Assembly: GCF_010977575.1 (NCBI RefSeq)
Contig: NZ_CP048812.1
Coordinates: 4,340,001-4,404,000, forward strand
Direction of reading: 5' to 3'
DNA: 64,000 nt
DNA from: Halomonas socia
Lineage (GTDB): Bacteria; Pseudomonadota; Gammaproteobacteria; Pseudomonadales; Halomonadaceae
The notes below the pieces were generated by a model, which made no database searches, had not been told where the DNA came from, and saw only the letters and a list, made by a program, of their open reading frames with translations. This document shows positions 10,959 through 21,464 of the stretch, piece after piece (the first letter of the stretch is position 1; every line of letters starts with the position of its first letter). Both the position numbers and the translations under genes were made by a program.

Positions 10959-12463
10959 ATGCCCTCACCTTCAGCGACACCGTGTATGGACCTCTTCGTG
11001 ATTGGCGGGGGATCAATGGCACCGGCATCGCCAATGATGCCGCAGGACGCGGCCTTACGGTCGGCCTGTGCGAACAGGCCGACTTGGCCAGCGCCACCTC
11101 ATCGGCCAGCAGCAAGCTGATTCATGGCGGGCTGCGCTATTTGGAGCACCGCGAATTTCGTCTGGTGCGAGAGGCGCTCAAGGAGCGTGAGGTGCTGTTG
11201 CGAAAAGCGCCTCACATCGTCTGGCCGCTGCGGTTCATCCTCCCTCACCAGCCCCACCTGCGGCCGGCCTGGATGATCCGCGCCGGGCTATTCCTGTATG
11301 ACCACCTCGGCAAGCGTGACAGCCTGCCCGGCTCGCGGCGAGTACGCTTCGATGCCGAGAGTCCACTGCACCCCGACATCGTGCAGGGCTTCGAATATTC
11401 CGATTGCTGGGTCGATGATGCGCGACTGGTGGTGCTCAATGCACTCCAGGCGCAGCACAACGGCGCCGAGATCATGGTGCGCACGCGCTGTATCGATGCG
11501 CGGGAGGAGCAGGGGAGCTGGGTCATCAGCCTGGAGAATACCCTGACCGGTGAGCGGTTGACGCGACACGCCAAGGTGCTGGTCAACGCCGCAGGGCCTT
11601 GGGTCGAGAGTTTCATTCGCCACAGCGCCCATCGCCAGTCGCGCTACGGTATTCGCATGATCCAGGGCAGCCATCTGGTGGTGCCGCGCCTCAACCATGA
11701 TGATCGCGCCTACATCCTGCAGAACAAGGATGGCCGCATCGTCTTCGTGCTGCCCTATCACCAGGACTTCAGCCTGATCGGCACCACCGACCGCCGCTAT
11801 GAAGGGGATCCATCGCGCGTTTCGGTCAGCGACGAGGAGACCGACTATATCCTCGAGGTGGTCAACGCTCACTTCAAGCAGCAGTTGGGGCGCGACGACG
11901 TGTTGAACAGCTTCTCTGGGGTACGTCCGCTATGCGACGATGAATCCACCGATCCCTCGGCGATGACCCGCGACTACACCCTCGACCTGGACAGTCACGG
12001 CGCGCCGATGTTGTCGATCTTCGGCGGCAAGATCACCACTTACCGCAAGCTGGCCGAGGCGGCACTGCGTGAGGTCGACGAGCTATTGCCGAAAATGGGC
12101 CGCAGCTGGACGGCCGACGCGCTGCTGCCGGGTGGCGATATTCGCTCGCAGAGCGAATTCAGCGCCCGCTTGATGCGCGACTACCCGTTCCTCGGCGAGG
12201 CCAGGACAAGGCGCTTTGCCTCGAGCTACGGCAGCCTGTGCCTGGGGTTTCTGGCCGAGTGTACCCGCGAGGAGGATCTTGGCGAGCATTTTGGCGCCGG
12301 CCTCAGCCTGCGCGAGGTGGATTACTTGATAGATCACGAATGGGCACACTGCGTGGACGACATTCTATGGCGGCGTACCAAGCTCGGTTTGTTGATCGGC
12401 GCCGAGCAGCGACGCAGTCTCGAGGCCTATCTTGCCTCCCGACTGATGGTGAACTCGGCCTGA
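10959..12463 (+). pseudogene. glpD: Glycerol-3-phosphate dehydrogenase (aerobic, FAD), apparent -1 frameshift
   Basis: Membrane-associated flavoenzyme oxidising glycerol 3-phosphate to dihydroxyacetone phosphate and passing electrons to quinone. The frame from the ATG at 10959 gives MPSPSATPCMDLFVIGGG, then breaks in the five-G run 11007-11011; the rest, from GINGTGIANDAAGRG onward, is in the next frame. One extra G restores the FAD-binding GGGINGTG motif and a 501-residue protein, the same length as E. coli GlpD. The rest of the chain is intact, including SSKLIHGGLRYLE and a C-terminal FGGKITTYRKLAE. Probably a sequencing error. It is divergent from the glycerol importer, so together they take up and oxidise glycerol (a glycerol kinase is not in the window). 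Confidence 0.88.
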
Positions 12464-12470
12464 AACACCC

Positions 12471-12776
12471 TCAGTCGTCTTCCGGAGCGGGCCTGGGCTG
12501 TAACAGCGGCGAGCGCTGACGCTCCTGCGCCTCTTCTTTTTTTACAAAGTGAAGATGCGCCTGGGGATTGATCTTCTGCCCCAACTCATCGGCGCCTTCC
12601 GCCAGCGTATCGTGATAGCGTTCCCAATCCTCCCAGTCGTGCGGTGTGCCACTTTTCGGGCGATGCTGGCCAGCCTCGCGCGCCCGTGACCAGGCCAGTT
12701 CCTCGAGGGTATTGGGTTTGTCGTCGTCCTTGTCGAGTATCACGCCCTTCTTGGCCAGGTACTGACGTGCATCCAT
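12471..12776 (-). CDS. Small hydrophilic protein of unknown function
   Basis: 101 residues beginning MDARQYLAKKGVIL, highly charged, no signal peptide or membrane segment. I recognise no family. The ATG at 12774-12776 is preceded by AGGGGAAG; the longer in-frame reading to 13028 covers an intergenic region and the CBS gene and is rejected. The C-terminus is rich in Lys, Glu, Gln and Pro and looks disordered. The gene is convergent with glpD, with only 7 bases between the stops, and divergent from the CBS gene. Confidence 0.65.
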   Translation of the reverse strand: MDARQYLAKKGVILDKDDDKPNTLEELAWSRAREAGQHRPKSGTPHDWEDWERYHDTLAEGADELGQKINPQAHLHFVKKEEAQERQRSPLLQPRPAPEDD

Positions 12777-12990
12777 GATACTTCCCCTGCAACTATATAT
12801 GTGGGGGCAGCCCCATAATGGGCCTGCCACTTGCCCTTTGAGTCGCAAGCCCCGGCCCGGGTTCCTCCCGACAGCGTTGGTAAGGCGTGTTAATACCCGC
12901 CACGCTGCACCCTGGCGGACTCGGCTATGCTGATAGCGCGAGACACGCTTGCCCTCGAGGCAGCTCGTACCGGCACAAGGAGGATCGCTC

Positions 12991-13401
12991 ATGCCCAACA
13001 AGGCTCCCACTACCGTTCGCGAGATCATGTCACGTGACTGCTATCGGGTCAGTGCCACCACCTCGGTGAACACCCTGGTCGAAGGCTTGGCCCTGCACCG
13101 CTTGCCCGGAGTGCCGGTGGTCGATCAGCGCGATCATCTGATCGGCTTCATTTCCGAGCAGGACGTGCTCGGCAAGGTGCTGGAGAGCGCCTACCTCGAC
13201 GACGAGCCGCCGCTGGTCAAGGAACTGATGCGTCACGAGGTGCTCTCGGTCACGCCCAACAAGAGCATCACCGACCTCGCCCAGGAGATGCTCGGCACCA
13301 AGCCCAAGGTATTCCCGGTGGTCGAGCAGGAGCGCTTGGTGGGCATCGTCACCCGCCGCGACGTGCTGACGGCTATCCTGCGCATGCGCGGCAAGCACTG
13401 A
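12991..13401 (+). CDS. CBS-domain pair protein
   Basis: 136 residues made almost wholly of two CBS motifs (about residues 8-65 and 72-132), which usually bind adenosine nucleotides and act as regulatory modules. The motifs are visible as REIMSRDCYRV...GVPVVDQRDHLIGFISEQDVL and KELMRHEVLSV...FPVVEQERLVGIVTRRDVL. No catalytic domain is attached, so the partner is unknown. The ATG at 12991 is chosen because AAGGAGG lies at proper spacing; an in-frame start at 12949 lacks one. Single-gene transcript closed by a strong terminator. Confidence 0.9.
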   Translation: MPNKAPTTVREIMSRDCYRVSATTSVNTLVEGLALHRLPGVPVVDQRDHLIGFISEQDVLGKVLESAYLDDEPPLVKELMRHEVLSVTPNKSITDLAQEMLGTKPKVFPVVEQERLVGIVTRRDVLTAILRMRGKH

Positions 13402-13427
13402 CGTACCGCATACCGCGTCGCGCCACA

Positions 13428-13451
13428 CGCCGCCCGCGGGCGGCGCTTTTT
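13428..13451 (+). terminator. Rho-independent terminator after the CBS gene
   Basis: An 18-base perfect palindrome (CGCCGCCCGCGGGCGGCG) is followed by C and five T, 27 bases after the CBS-gene stop. Confidence 0.85.
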
Positions 13452-13474
13452 CTTCTGCCCCTGCAGTGGCGCGC

Positions 13475-13506
13475 AAAGAAAAGCCGCCACGCGTGAACGT
13501 GGCGGC
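13475..13506 (-). terminator. Minus-strand intrinsic terminator with no obvious gene upstream
   Basis: On the minus strand the 9-bp stem GCCGCCACG / CGTGGCGGC with a 6-base loop is followed by TTTTCTTT. Its transcript would come from 13507 upward, where no minus-strand gene is visible before the tRNA. The remaining gap 13507-13677 holds nothing else I recognise. Confidence 0.6.
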
Positions 13507-13677
13507 AAGATCGAAAGTAAGCATAAGCACAAGGCTCGCGACTGCTATCAACGAAATGTGCCTATGCCCACTGTGACCACCGTCTGACGAAATGATTCAC
13601 CGCGGTGAGAAAATTTCCCGCCACCCGGCCCACGGCTTGCATGGCTAAGCGCTTGGATTTACTATCCAAAGCGCCCT

Positions 13678-13751
13678 GCGGGTGTAGCTCAATGGTAGAG
13701 CAGAAGCTTCCCAAGCTTAAGACGAGGGTTCGATTCCCTTCACCCGCTCCA
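13678..13751 (+). tRNA. tRNA-Gly (CCC)
   Basis: 74-nt cloverleaf with encoded 3' CCA. The acceptor stem pairs GCGGGTG with CACCCGC, the D loop contains TAGCTCAATGGTAGAGC, the T arm is the canonical GGTTCGATTCC and the anticodon loop TTCCCAA gives anticodon CCC, decoding GGG. It closely matches the E. coli tRNA-Gly CCC species in length and arms. It stands alone between the CBS gene and katG. Confidence 0.95.
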
Positions 13752-16380
<2,629 letters not shown>

Positions 16381-16399
16381 TCACCTTCCCTGCCAGCCC

Positions 16400-16423
16400 G
16401 AGCGCCCCCTACTGGGGGCGCTC
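16400..16423 (+). terminator. Hairpin downstream of katG
   Basis: A 9-10 bp stem (GAGCGCCCC / GGGGCGCTC) with a short loop 20 bases past the katG stop. The trailing sequence GTGTATC has few T, so termination strength is uncertain. Confidence 0.5.
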
Positions 16424-16566
16424 GTGTATCTGCTCGGCCTACAGCCCCGCGAGCGAAGCATGTAGAATGGCACCATGCGCTCGGTAGCGGGAGGCCGTTG
16501 CTCTCCACCTGCCCCATTCGTGCCATCGCCATCAAAGGCAGGCAACAGCATGGAGCCGTCCTTATC

Positions 16567-16941
16567 ATGGCCCTCTACTTGCTCGTTTTCGGCGTCTGCG
16601 CGCTGGTCTTCGGCAGCATGATCGGCATTCTGCTGATGTCGCGCACGCCGCGCTATCGCACCGAGCCCAAGCATTTGCTGGAGATCTTCGACAAGACGTT
16701 GGAGGGCAAGGCCAGCGAAACCGAGTGGAACGTAGTGGTGGGATACCCGGTGCGCCATGACGACTACCTCGAAAGCGTCCGGCGCCGTGCCCAGCGGCTG
16801 ATGGACGAACATGGCCGCCCCTGGCAGGCCGCACGCGGCCAACCTTTGTTGTCCAAGGATGGCTGCGAGGAACTGGCCGCACTGCGTGAACACCTGGCCT
16901 CGTATACCGCGCTGCGCGATAAGCAGCACTTCGACGCCTGA
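16567..16941 (+). CDS. Single-span membrane protein of unknown function
   Basis: About 124 residues from the ATG at 16567 (MALYLLVFGVCALVFGSMIGILLM), giving one N-terminal transmembrane helix and a charged cytoplasmic domain of ~95 residues. I recognise no family. An upstream in-frame start at 16498 is possible, but the chosen start places the helix at the very N-terminus and has GGAG 12 bases upstream. It precedes the AraC regulator gene by 75 bases. Confidence 0.65.
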   Translation: MALYLLVFGVCALVFGSMIGILLMSRTPRYRTEPKHLLEIFDKTLEGKASETEWNVVVGYPVRHDDYLESVRRRAQRLMDEHGRPWQAARGQPLLSKDGCEELAALREHLASYTALRDKQHFDA

Positions 16942-17016
16942 GCGCCTGGAAACGCCCCTCGAGCGGGCTACAATGGGCGCTGTGTGACGCGCAGTCCCCC
17001 ACTCGGAGGTGACGCC

Positions 17017-17834
17017 ATGCCCAGTGTCATTCGCTTGATGCCCCTCGACAACACCATCAAGCACCACGCCCACGACTACCACCAGATGGTTATCGGTCTG
17101 TCGGGCCATGCCGAGTTCGAGATCGAGGGTATGGGCGGCTCGATTGCCGCGCTTTCCGGCTGCATCGTGCCAGCCAACCATGTCCACTATTACGAAGGCG
17201 TCGGCCACAACCAGCAGCTGATTCTCGACCTGCCGCTGGATGCGCCGTCGCTGAGCGGGCCACATCGCGAACTGATGCGACTGTTCGACGTGCCGCGCTT
17301 CTTTGCCCTCGACGAACCACTGCGCCAGTATCTGGCCTTCCTCACCCAGGAGCTCTCCCAGCCCTATCAGCGCCAGCAGCCTCAGGGCAGCCCCCAGGGC
17401 GACCTATTGGCCGCCACCCTGCTGGGTTGCCTGTATGCACGCCTACACCCCGAGTTGCCCGGCCAGCGGCAGCCCCAGCGCATCGATATTCAACTTATCG
17501 ACCGCTTCATCCAGCACCACCTCAGCGAGCGTCTCACAGTTGCCGACCTGGCCGCCGAGGCCTGCCTCAGTGAAGCCCACTTCAGCGCCTGCTTCCGCGA
17601 GCAGACCGGTCTCACCCCCTACCAGTACCTGCTACGTCAGCGGCTGGGGGCGGCCCGTCAGTTACTGACCTCGACCCGACTACCGCTGTCGCATATCGCC
17701 GAGCGCACCGGCTTCGCCAATCAGAGCGCGCTGTCCCATGCCTTCCGCCGCGCCTTTGACCACCCCCCAGCCAGTTGCGTCAACGCGGCACCGCTGAGGT
17801 CATCCACCGCGACAGCCATGCGACCAAGGTCTAA
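17017..17834 (+). pseudogene. AraC-family regulator of the proline cluster, apparent -1 frameshift
   Basis: N-terminal cupin-like sensor domain with histidine-rich strands (KHHAHDYHQMVIG, residues ~12-24), then two helix-turn-helix motifs typical of AraC (LTVADLAAEACLSEAHFS and LPLSHIAERTGFANQSALSHAFRRAF). The ATG at 17017 has GGAGGT six bases upstream. In the given sequence the frame breaks in the six-C run 17763-17768, producing an atypical tail ending at 17871. One extra C gives FDHPPSQLRQRGTAEV and a stop at 17834, a typical AraC ending, total 272 residues. Its place directly upstream of putA, like PruR of Pseudomonas aeruginosa, suggests it activates proline catabolism. Confidence 0.8.
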
Positions 17835-18034
17835 ATTTTCCACTTCTGTCGCCCAGCTTCCCCGTTTTTGACAAATCCTGCCGGGAAATTGGCAAGACGC
17901 TGAGCACTGCCCCACCCTACATTGACGACATACCGTTCACGTCGGGGTGCATCCCTGGTCGAGACAGGCGGCCACGCCCGCCGGTACTCGTCGGTGCCAG
18001 GCCCTGCCCGACCACTAACCGCAGGGAGTTCGTC

Positions 18035-21000
18035 ATGCTCAACGCCAACAATATGCTGGATGCCTCGACCTGGCAGCAGGATCTCGAGGCGCTGTTCACG
18101 CGCATCAGTGACCACTACATCGTCGACGAAAATACCTTCGTCGACGAGCTGGTCAAGCGCCTCAGCGCCGACAAGGACGACTTCCGCCGTATCGCCGACA
18201 AGACCGCCGAACTGGTGCGCGAAGTGCGCGAAATGGATACCGCCGTGGACTCCATCGACGAGCTGCTCCAGCAGTACAGCCTCGACACCCACGAAGGGCT
18301 GATGCTGATGTGCCTGGCCGAGGCGATGCTGCGCATCCCCGACAAGGCCACCGCCGATGCGTTGATCGAAGACAAGCTGGGGCCCGCCGACTGGAAGTCG
18401 CACCTCGGTCAGAGCGAGTCATGGTTCGTCAATGCCTCGACCTGGGGCCTGCTGATGACCGGCCGGGTGATCAATCTCGACCACCCCCGTGACGGCAAGC
18501 CGGCCAACTTCATCAACAAGCTGGTCAACCGCATGGGCGAGCCGGTGATCCGCAGCGCCATGTACCAGGCGATGAAGATCATGGGCAAGCAGTTCGTCCT
18601 CGGGCGCGATATCGACGAGGCGCTCAAGCGCTCCAAGCCACTGTTCGACAAGGGCTACACTTACTCCTACGACATGCTCGGCGAGGCCGCGCGCACGCGT
18701 CGCGATGCCACCAAGTACTTCGACGACTACGCCCAGGCCATAAAGCAGGTCGGCAAGACCAGCAAGGCGTTGCCGAGCAAGACCCCGGCGCCATCGATCT
18801 CGATCAAGCTCTCGGCGCTGCATCCGCGCTACGAGTTCGGGCGTCGCGAGCAGGTGCTCGAGGAGCTGGTCGGTAGCGTCCGCGAGCTCGCCGCCATGGC
18901 CCGCGAGCGTGACGTGGCGATCACCATCGACGCCGAGGAGGTCGACCGCCTGGAGCTGTCGCTGGAGGTGTTCCGCTCCGTGTTTGAGAGCGACACCTGC
19001 CGCGGCTGGGGGCACTTTGGGCTGGTGGTCCAGGCCTACTCCAAGCGCGCCCTGCCCACCCTGCACTACCTCAACCGCCTGGCCGACCGGCAGGGCGACG
19101 AGATCCCCATTCGCCTGGTCAAGGGCGCCTACTGGGACAGCGAGATCAAGGAGTCCCAACAGCTTGGTGTCGATGGCTACCCGGTCTTCACCCGCAAGGC
19201 GTCTACCGACGTCGCCTACCTGGTGTGCGCGCAGTTCCTGCTCTCCGACCATACCCGAGGGCGAATCTTCCCGCAGTTTGCCACCCACAATGCCCACACC
19301 ATCAGCGCCATCCTCGAGCAGGCCAACGACGTCAACCGCGCGTTCGAATTCCAGCGCCTGCACGGCATGGGCGAGGCGCTCTACGACGCCGCCCTGAGCC
19401 GCGCGCCCAAGGGCACCTACTGCCGTATCTATGCCCCGGTGGGCGCCCACAAGGACCTGCTGCCCTACTTGGTGCGTCGGCTACTGGAGAACGGTGCCAA
19501 CTCGTCGTTCGTCCACCAGTTGGTTGATCCCAAGGTGCCGGTGGAATCGCTGTGCGTGCACCCGGTAGAGACGCTCGAGCAGTACTCGAGCTACGCCAAC
19601 CCCAGGATCGTGCTGCCACGGGACATCTTCGGCGCCGGTCGCAAGAATTCGCAGGGAGTGAACTTGAACATCCGCAGTCAGTATCAGCCGCTCATGGACA
19701 AGATGGCCGGCTTCATGGACAAACGGCATGATATCAAGCCGCTGCTGGCGGTCGAGGTCGCCGACGACCCGGCCAACACCCATGCCGTCTACTCGCCCTA
19801 TGACCGCCGCCAGACGGTCGGCAGCGTGCAGTGGACCAGCGCCGAGCAGGCCCGCCAGGCCGTCGACGCCGCCTGGGCCGCCTTCCCGCGTTGGGACGCC
19901 ACCCCGGTAGCCGAGCGCGCCGCCATCATTCGCCGCCTGGGCGATCTGATGGAAACCCATATGGCCGAGCTGATGACGCTGTGCTCGCGGGAGGGCGGCA
20001 AGCTGCTCACCGACGGCGTCGACGAAATCAAGGAGGCGGTGGATTTCTGCCGCTACTACGCCATGCGCGCCGAGGAGCTGTTCGCCGAGCCCACTGCCCT
20101 GCCCGGCCCCACCGGCGAGTCCAACCACCTGCAACTGGGCGGCAAGGGAGTGTTTGCCGCCATCAGCCCGTGGAACTTTCCGGTAGCGATTTTCTGCGGC
20201 CAGGTAGTGGCCGCCGCGGTGACCGGCAATACCGTGCTGGCCAAGCCCGCCGAGCAGACCTCGATGGTCGCCCACCGCGTCATCGAGCTGCTGCACGAGG
20301 CCGGCATGCCCCGCGACGTGGTGCAGCTACTGCCCGGCGACGGCCCCACCGTGGGCAGCGTGCTGTCCAGCGATCCGCGCATCACCGGCGTGGTGTTCAC
20401 CGGCGGCACCGACACCGCACAGATCATCAATCGCGCCCTGGCGGCCCGCGAGGGCGCTCCGCTGCCCACCCTGATCGCCGAGACCGGCGGCATGAACGCC
20501 ATGATCGTCGACTCCACCGCCCTGCCCGAGCAGGTGGTCGCCGACGTGATCCAGTCGGCCTTCCAGAGCGCCGGCCAGCGCTGCAGCGCGCTGCGCGTGC
20601 TCTACCTGCAGGACGACGTGGCCGACCGGGTGCTGGAGATCCTCGAGGGCGCCATGGCCGAGCTGCGCGTTGGCGACCCCCGCGACCTGGGCACCGATGT
20701 CGGCCCGGTGATCGACGAGGATGCGCGCAAGGGGCTGAATGCGCATATCGAGCGCCTCAAGGGCGAGAAGCGCCTGCTCGCCGAGACGCCGCTGGATCCC
20801 GCGCGCACCGCCGACGGCACCTTCGTGGCCCCGATGGCATTCCAGATCGACGGCATCGAGGCCCTTGAGCGCGAGCAGTTCGGACCGCTCCTGCACGTGG
20901 TGCGCTACAAGGCCAATGAGCTGGGCCGCGTGATCGAGTCGATCAACGGCCGCGGCTACGGCTTGACCTTCGGCGTACATAGCCGTAATGAATCCTTTGC

Positions 21001-21226
21001 AAACGCCATTGCGGAGAAAATTCGGGTTGGCAATGTGTACATCAACCGCAATATCATCGGCGCCGTGGTCGGCGTACAGCCGTTTGGCGGCCAGGGCCTC
21101 TCCGGCACCGGCCCCAAGGCGGGTGGACCTCACTACCTGCTGCGTTTCGCCACCGAGAAGACCGTCACGGTGAATACCGCCGCCCTCGGCGGCAATGCGT
21201 CGCTGCTGGCACTCGGCGACGAGTAG
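18035..21226 (+). CDS. putA: Bifunctional proline dehydrogenase / P5C dehydrogenase (short form)
   Basis: Oxidises proline to P5C (FAD domain, about residues 170-560) and then glutamate semialdehyde to glutamate (NAD domain, about 580-1040). 1063 residues. The catalytic cysteine of the aldehyde dehydrogenase half is Cys850 in AGQRCSALR, and the general base Glu816 is in IAETGG. The N-terminus begins MLNANNMLDASTWQQDLEALF: there is no ribbon-helix-helix DNA-binding domain, so this is the short, non-autoregulatory class, which fits control by the adjacent AraC protein. The ATG at 18035 is preceded by GCAGGGAG. A hairpin lies just after the stop. Confidence 0.95.
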   Translation: MLNANNMLDASTWQQDLEALFTRISDHYIVDENTFVDELVKRLSADKDDFRRIADKTAELVREVREMDTAVDSIDELLQQYSLDTHEGLMLMCLAEAMLRIPDKATADALIEDKLGPADWKSHLGQSESWFVNASTWGLLMTGRVINLDHPRDGKPANFINKLVNRMGEPVIRSAMYQAMKIMGKQFVLGRDIDEALKRSKPLFDKGYTYSYDMLGEAARTRRDATKYFDDYAQAIKQVGKTSKALPSKTPAPSISIKLSALHPRYEFGRREQVLEELVGSVRELAAMARERDVAITIDAEEVDRLELSLEVFRSVFESDTCRGWGHFGLVVQAYSKRALPTLHYLNRLADRQGDEIPIRLVKGAYWDSEIKESQQLGVDGYPVFTRKASTDVAYLVCAQFLLSDHTRGRIFPQFATHNAHTISAILEQANDVNRAFEFQRLHGMGEALYDAALSRAPKGTYCRIYAPVGAHKDLLPYLVRRLLENGANSSFVHQLVDPKVPVESLCVHPVETLEQYSSYANPRIVLPRDIFGAGRKNSQGVNLNIRSQYQPLMDKMAGFMDKRHDIKPLLAVEVADDPANTHAVYSPYDRRQTVGSVQWTSAEQARQAVDAAWAAFPRWDATPVAERAAIIRRLGDLMETHMAELMTLCSREGGKLLTDGVDEIKEAVDFCRYYAMRAEELFAEPTALPGPTGESNHLQLGGKGVFAAISPWNFPVAIFCGQVVAAAVTGNTVLAKPAEQTSMVAHRVIELLHEAGMPRDVVQLLPGDGPTVGSVLSSDPRITGVVFTGGTDTAQIINRALAAREGAPLPTLIAETGGMNAMIVDSTALPEQVVADVIQSAFQSAGQRCSALRVLYLQDDVADRVLEILEGAMAELRVGDPRDLGTDVGPVIDEDARKGLNAHIERLKGEKRLLAETPLDPARTADGTFVAPMAFQIDGIEALEREQFGPLLHVVRYKANELGRVIESINGRGYGLTFGVHSRNESFANAIAEKIRVGNVYINRNIIGAVVGVQPFGGQGLSGTGPKAGGPHYLLRFATEKTVTVNTAALGGNASLLALGDE

Positions 21227-21231
21227 CACCC

Positions 21232-21259
21232 CGCTCCCCCGGGCGGGCCCGGGGGAGCG
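21232..21259 (+). terminator. Strong hairpin between putA and the downstream transport genes
   Basis: A 12-bp perfect stem (CGCTCCCCCGGG / CCCGGGGGAGCG) with a 4-base loop begins 5 bases after the putA stop. No T-tract follows, so it may stabilise the putA transcript or reduce read-through rather than end transcription fully. Confidence 0.55.
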
Positions 21260-21304
21260 TCGTAGTCCATGCATGACATTTCACAATATCAACAGGAGTC
21301 ACCC

Positions 21305-21415
21305 ATGACCCCCGGCATTTTCTTTGGGCTGATCGGCCTCCCCGGCCTGCTGATCGCCGCCTCGATCGCCTGCTACGTCATCCAGGGCAAGCGCGACCGG
21401 CAGCGTAACGCGTAA
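21305..21415 (+). CDS. 36-residue single-span membrane protein, possible symporter accessory subunit
   Basis: The ATG at 21305 starts MTPGIFFGLIGLPGLLIAAS, followed by ACYVIQGKRDRQRNA and a TAA at 21413-21415. One long transmembrane helix and a basic tail. An AGGAG lies 8 bases upstream, good evidence for translation. It sits between putA and the first symporter, 49 bases before it. Very small helper proteins encoded beside sodium:solute and NSS-type symporters are known, and this has that size and shape. The functional link is inference. Too short for common gene-finding cutoffs. Confidence 0.6.
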   Translation: MTPGIFFGLIGLPGLLIAASIACYVIQGKRDRQRNA

Positions 21416-21464
21416 TGCCTGACCACTTCCCGAACAACAACCTAAGTAATGCAAGGAAACTGAC

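Noticed and set aside
10678..11115. Minus-strand ORF of 145 codons in the glpS/glpD gap
   Set aside because: It overlaps the glpD start on the other strand, has no recognisable domain, and lies in AT-rich non-coding DNA.
13030..13551. Minus-strand ORF of 173 codons with a hydrophobic N-terminus
   Set aside because: It is antisense to the CBS gene for most of its length and crosses two terminators; codon pattern follows the plus-strand gene.
17880..17910. Sigma-54 promoter before putA
   Set aside because: A TGGC element and a GC are present but the spacing is one base too long, and the sequence between them does not fit.
18035..21226. Long minus-strand and alternate-frame ORFs inside putA and other GC-rich genes
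   Set aside because: Shadows of the high-GC coding frame: rich in Arg, Ala and Gly or low-complexity, with no family features.
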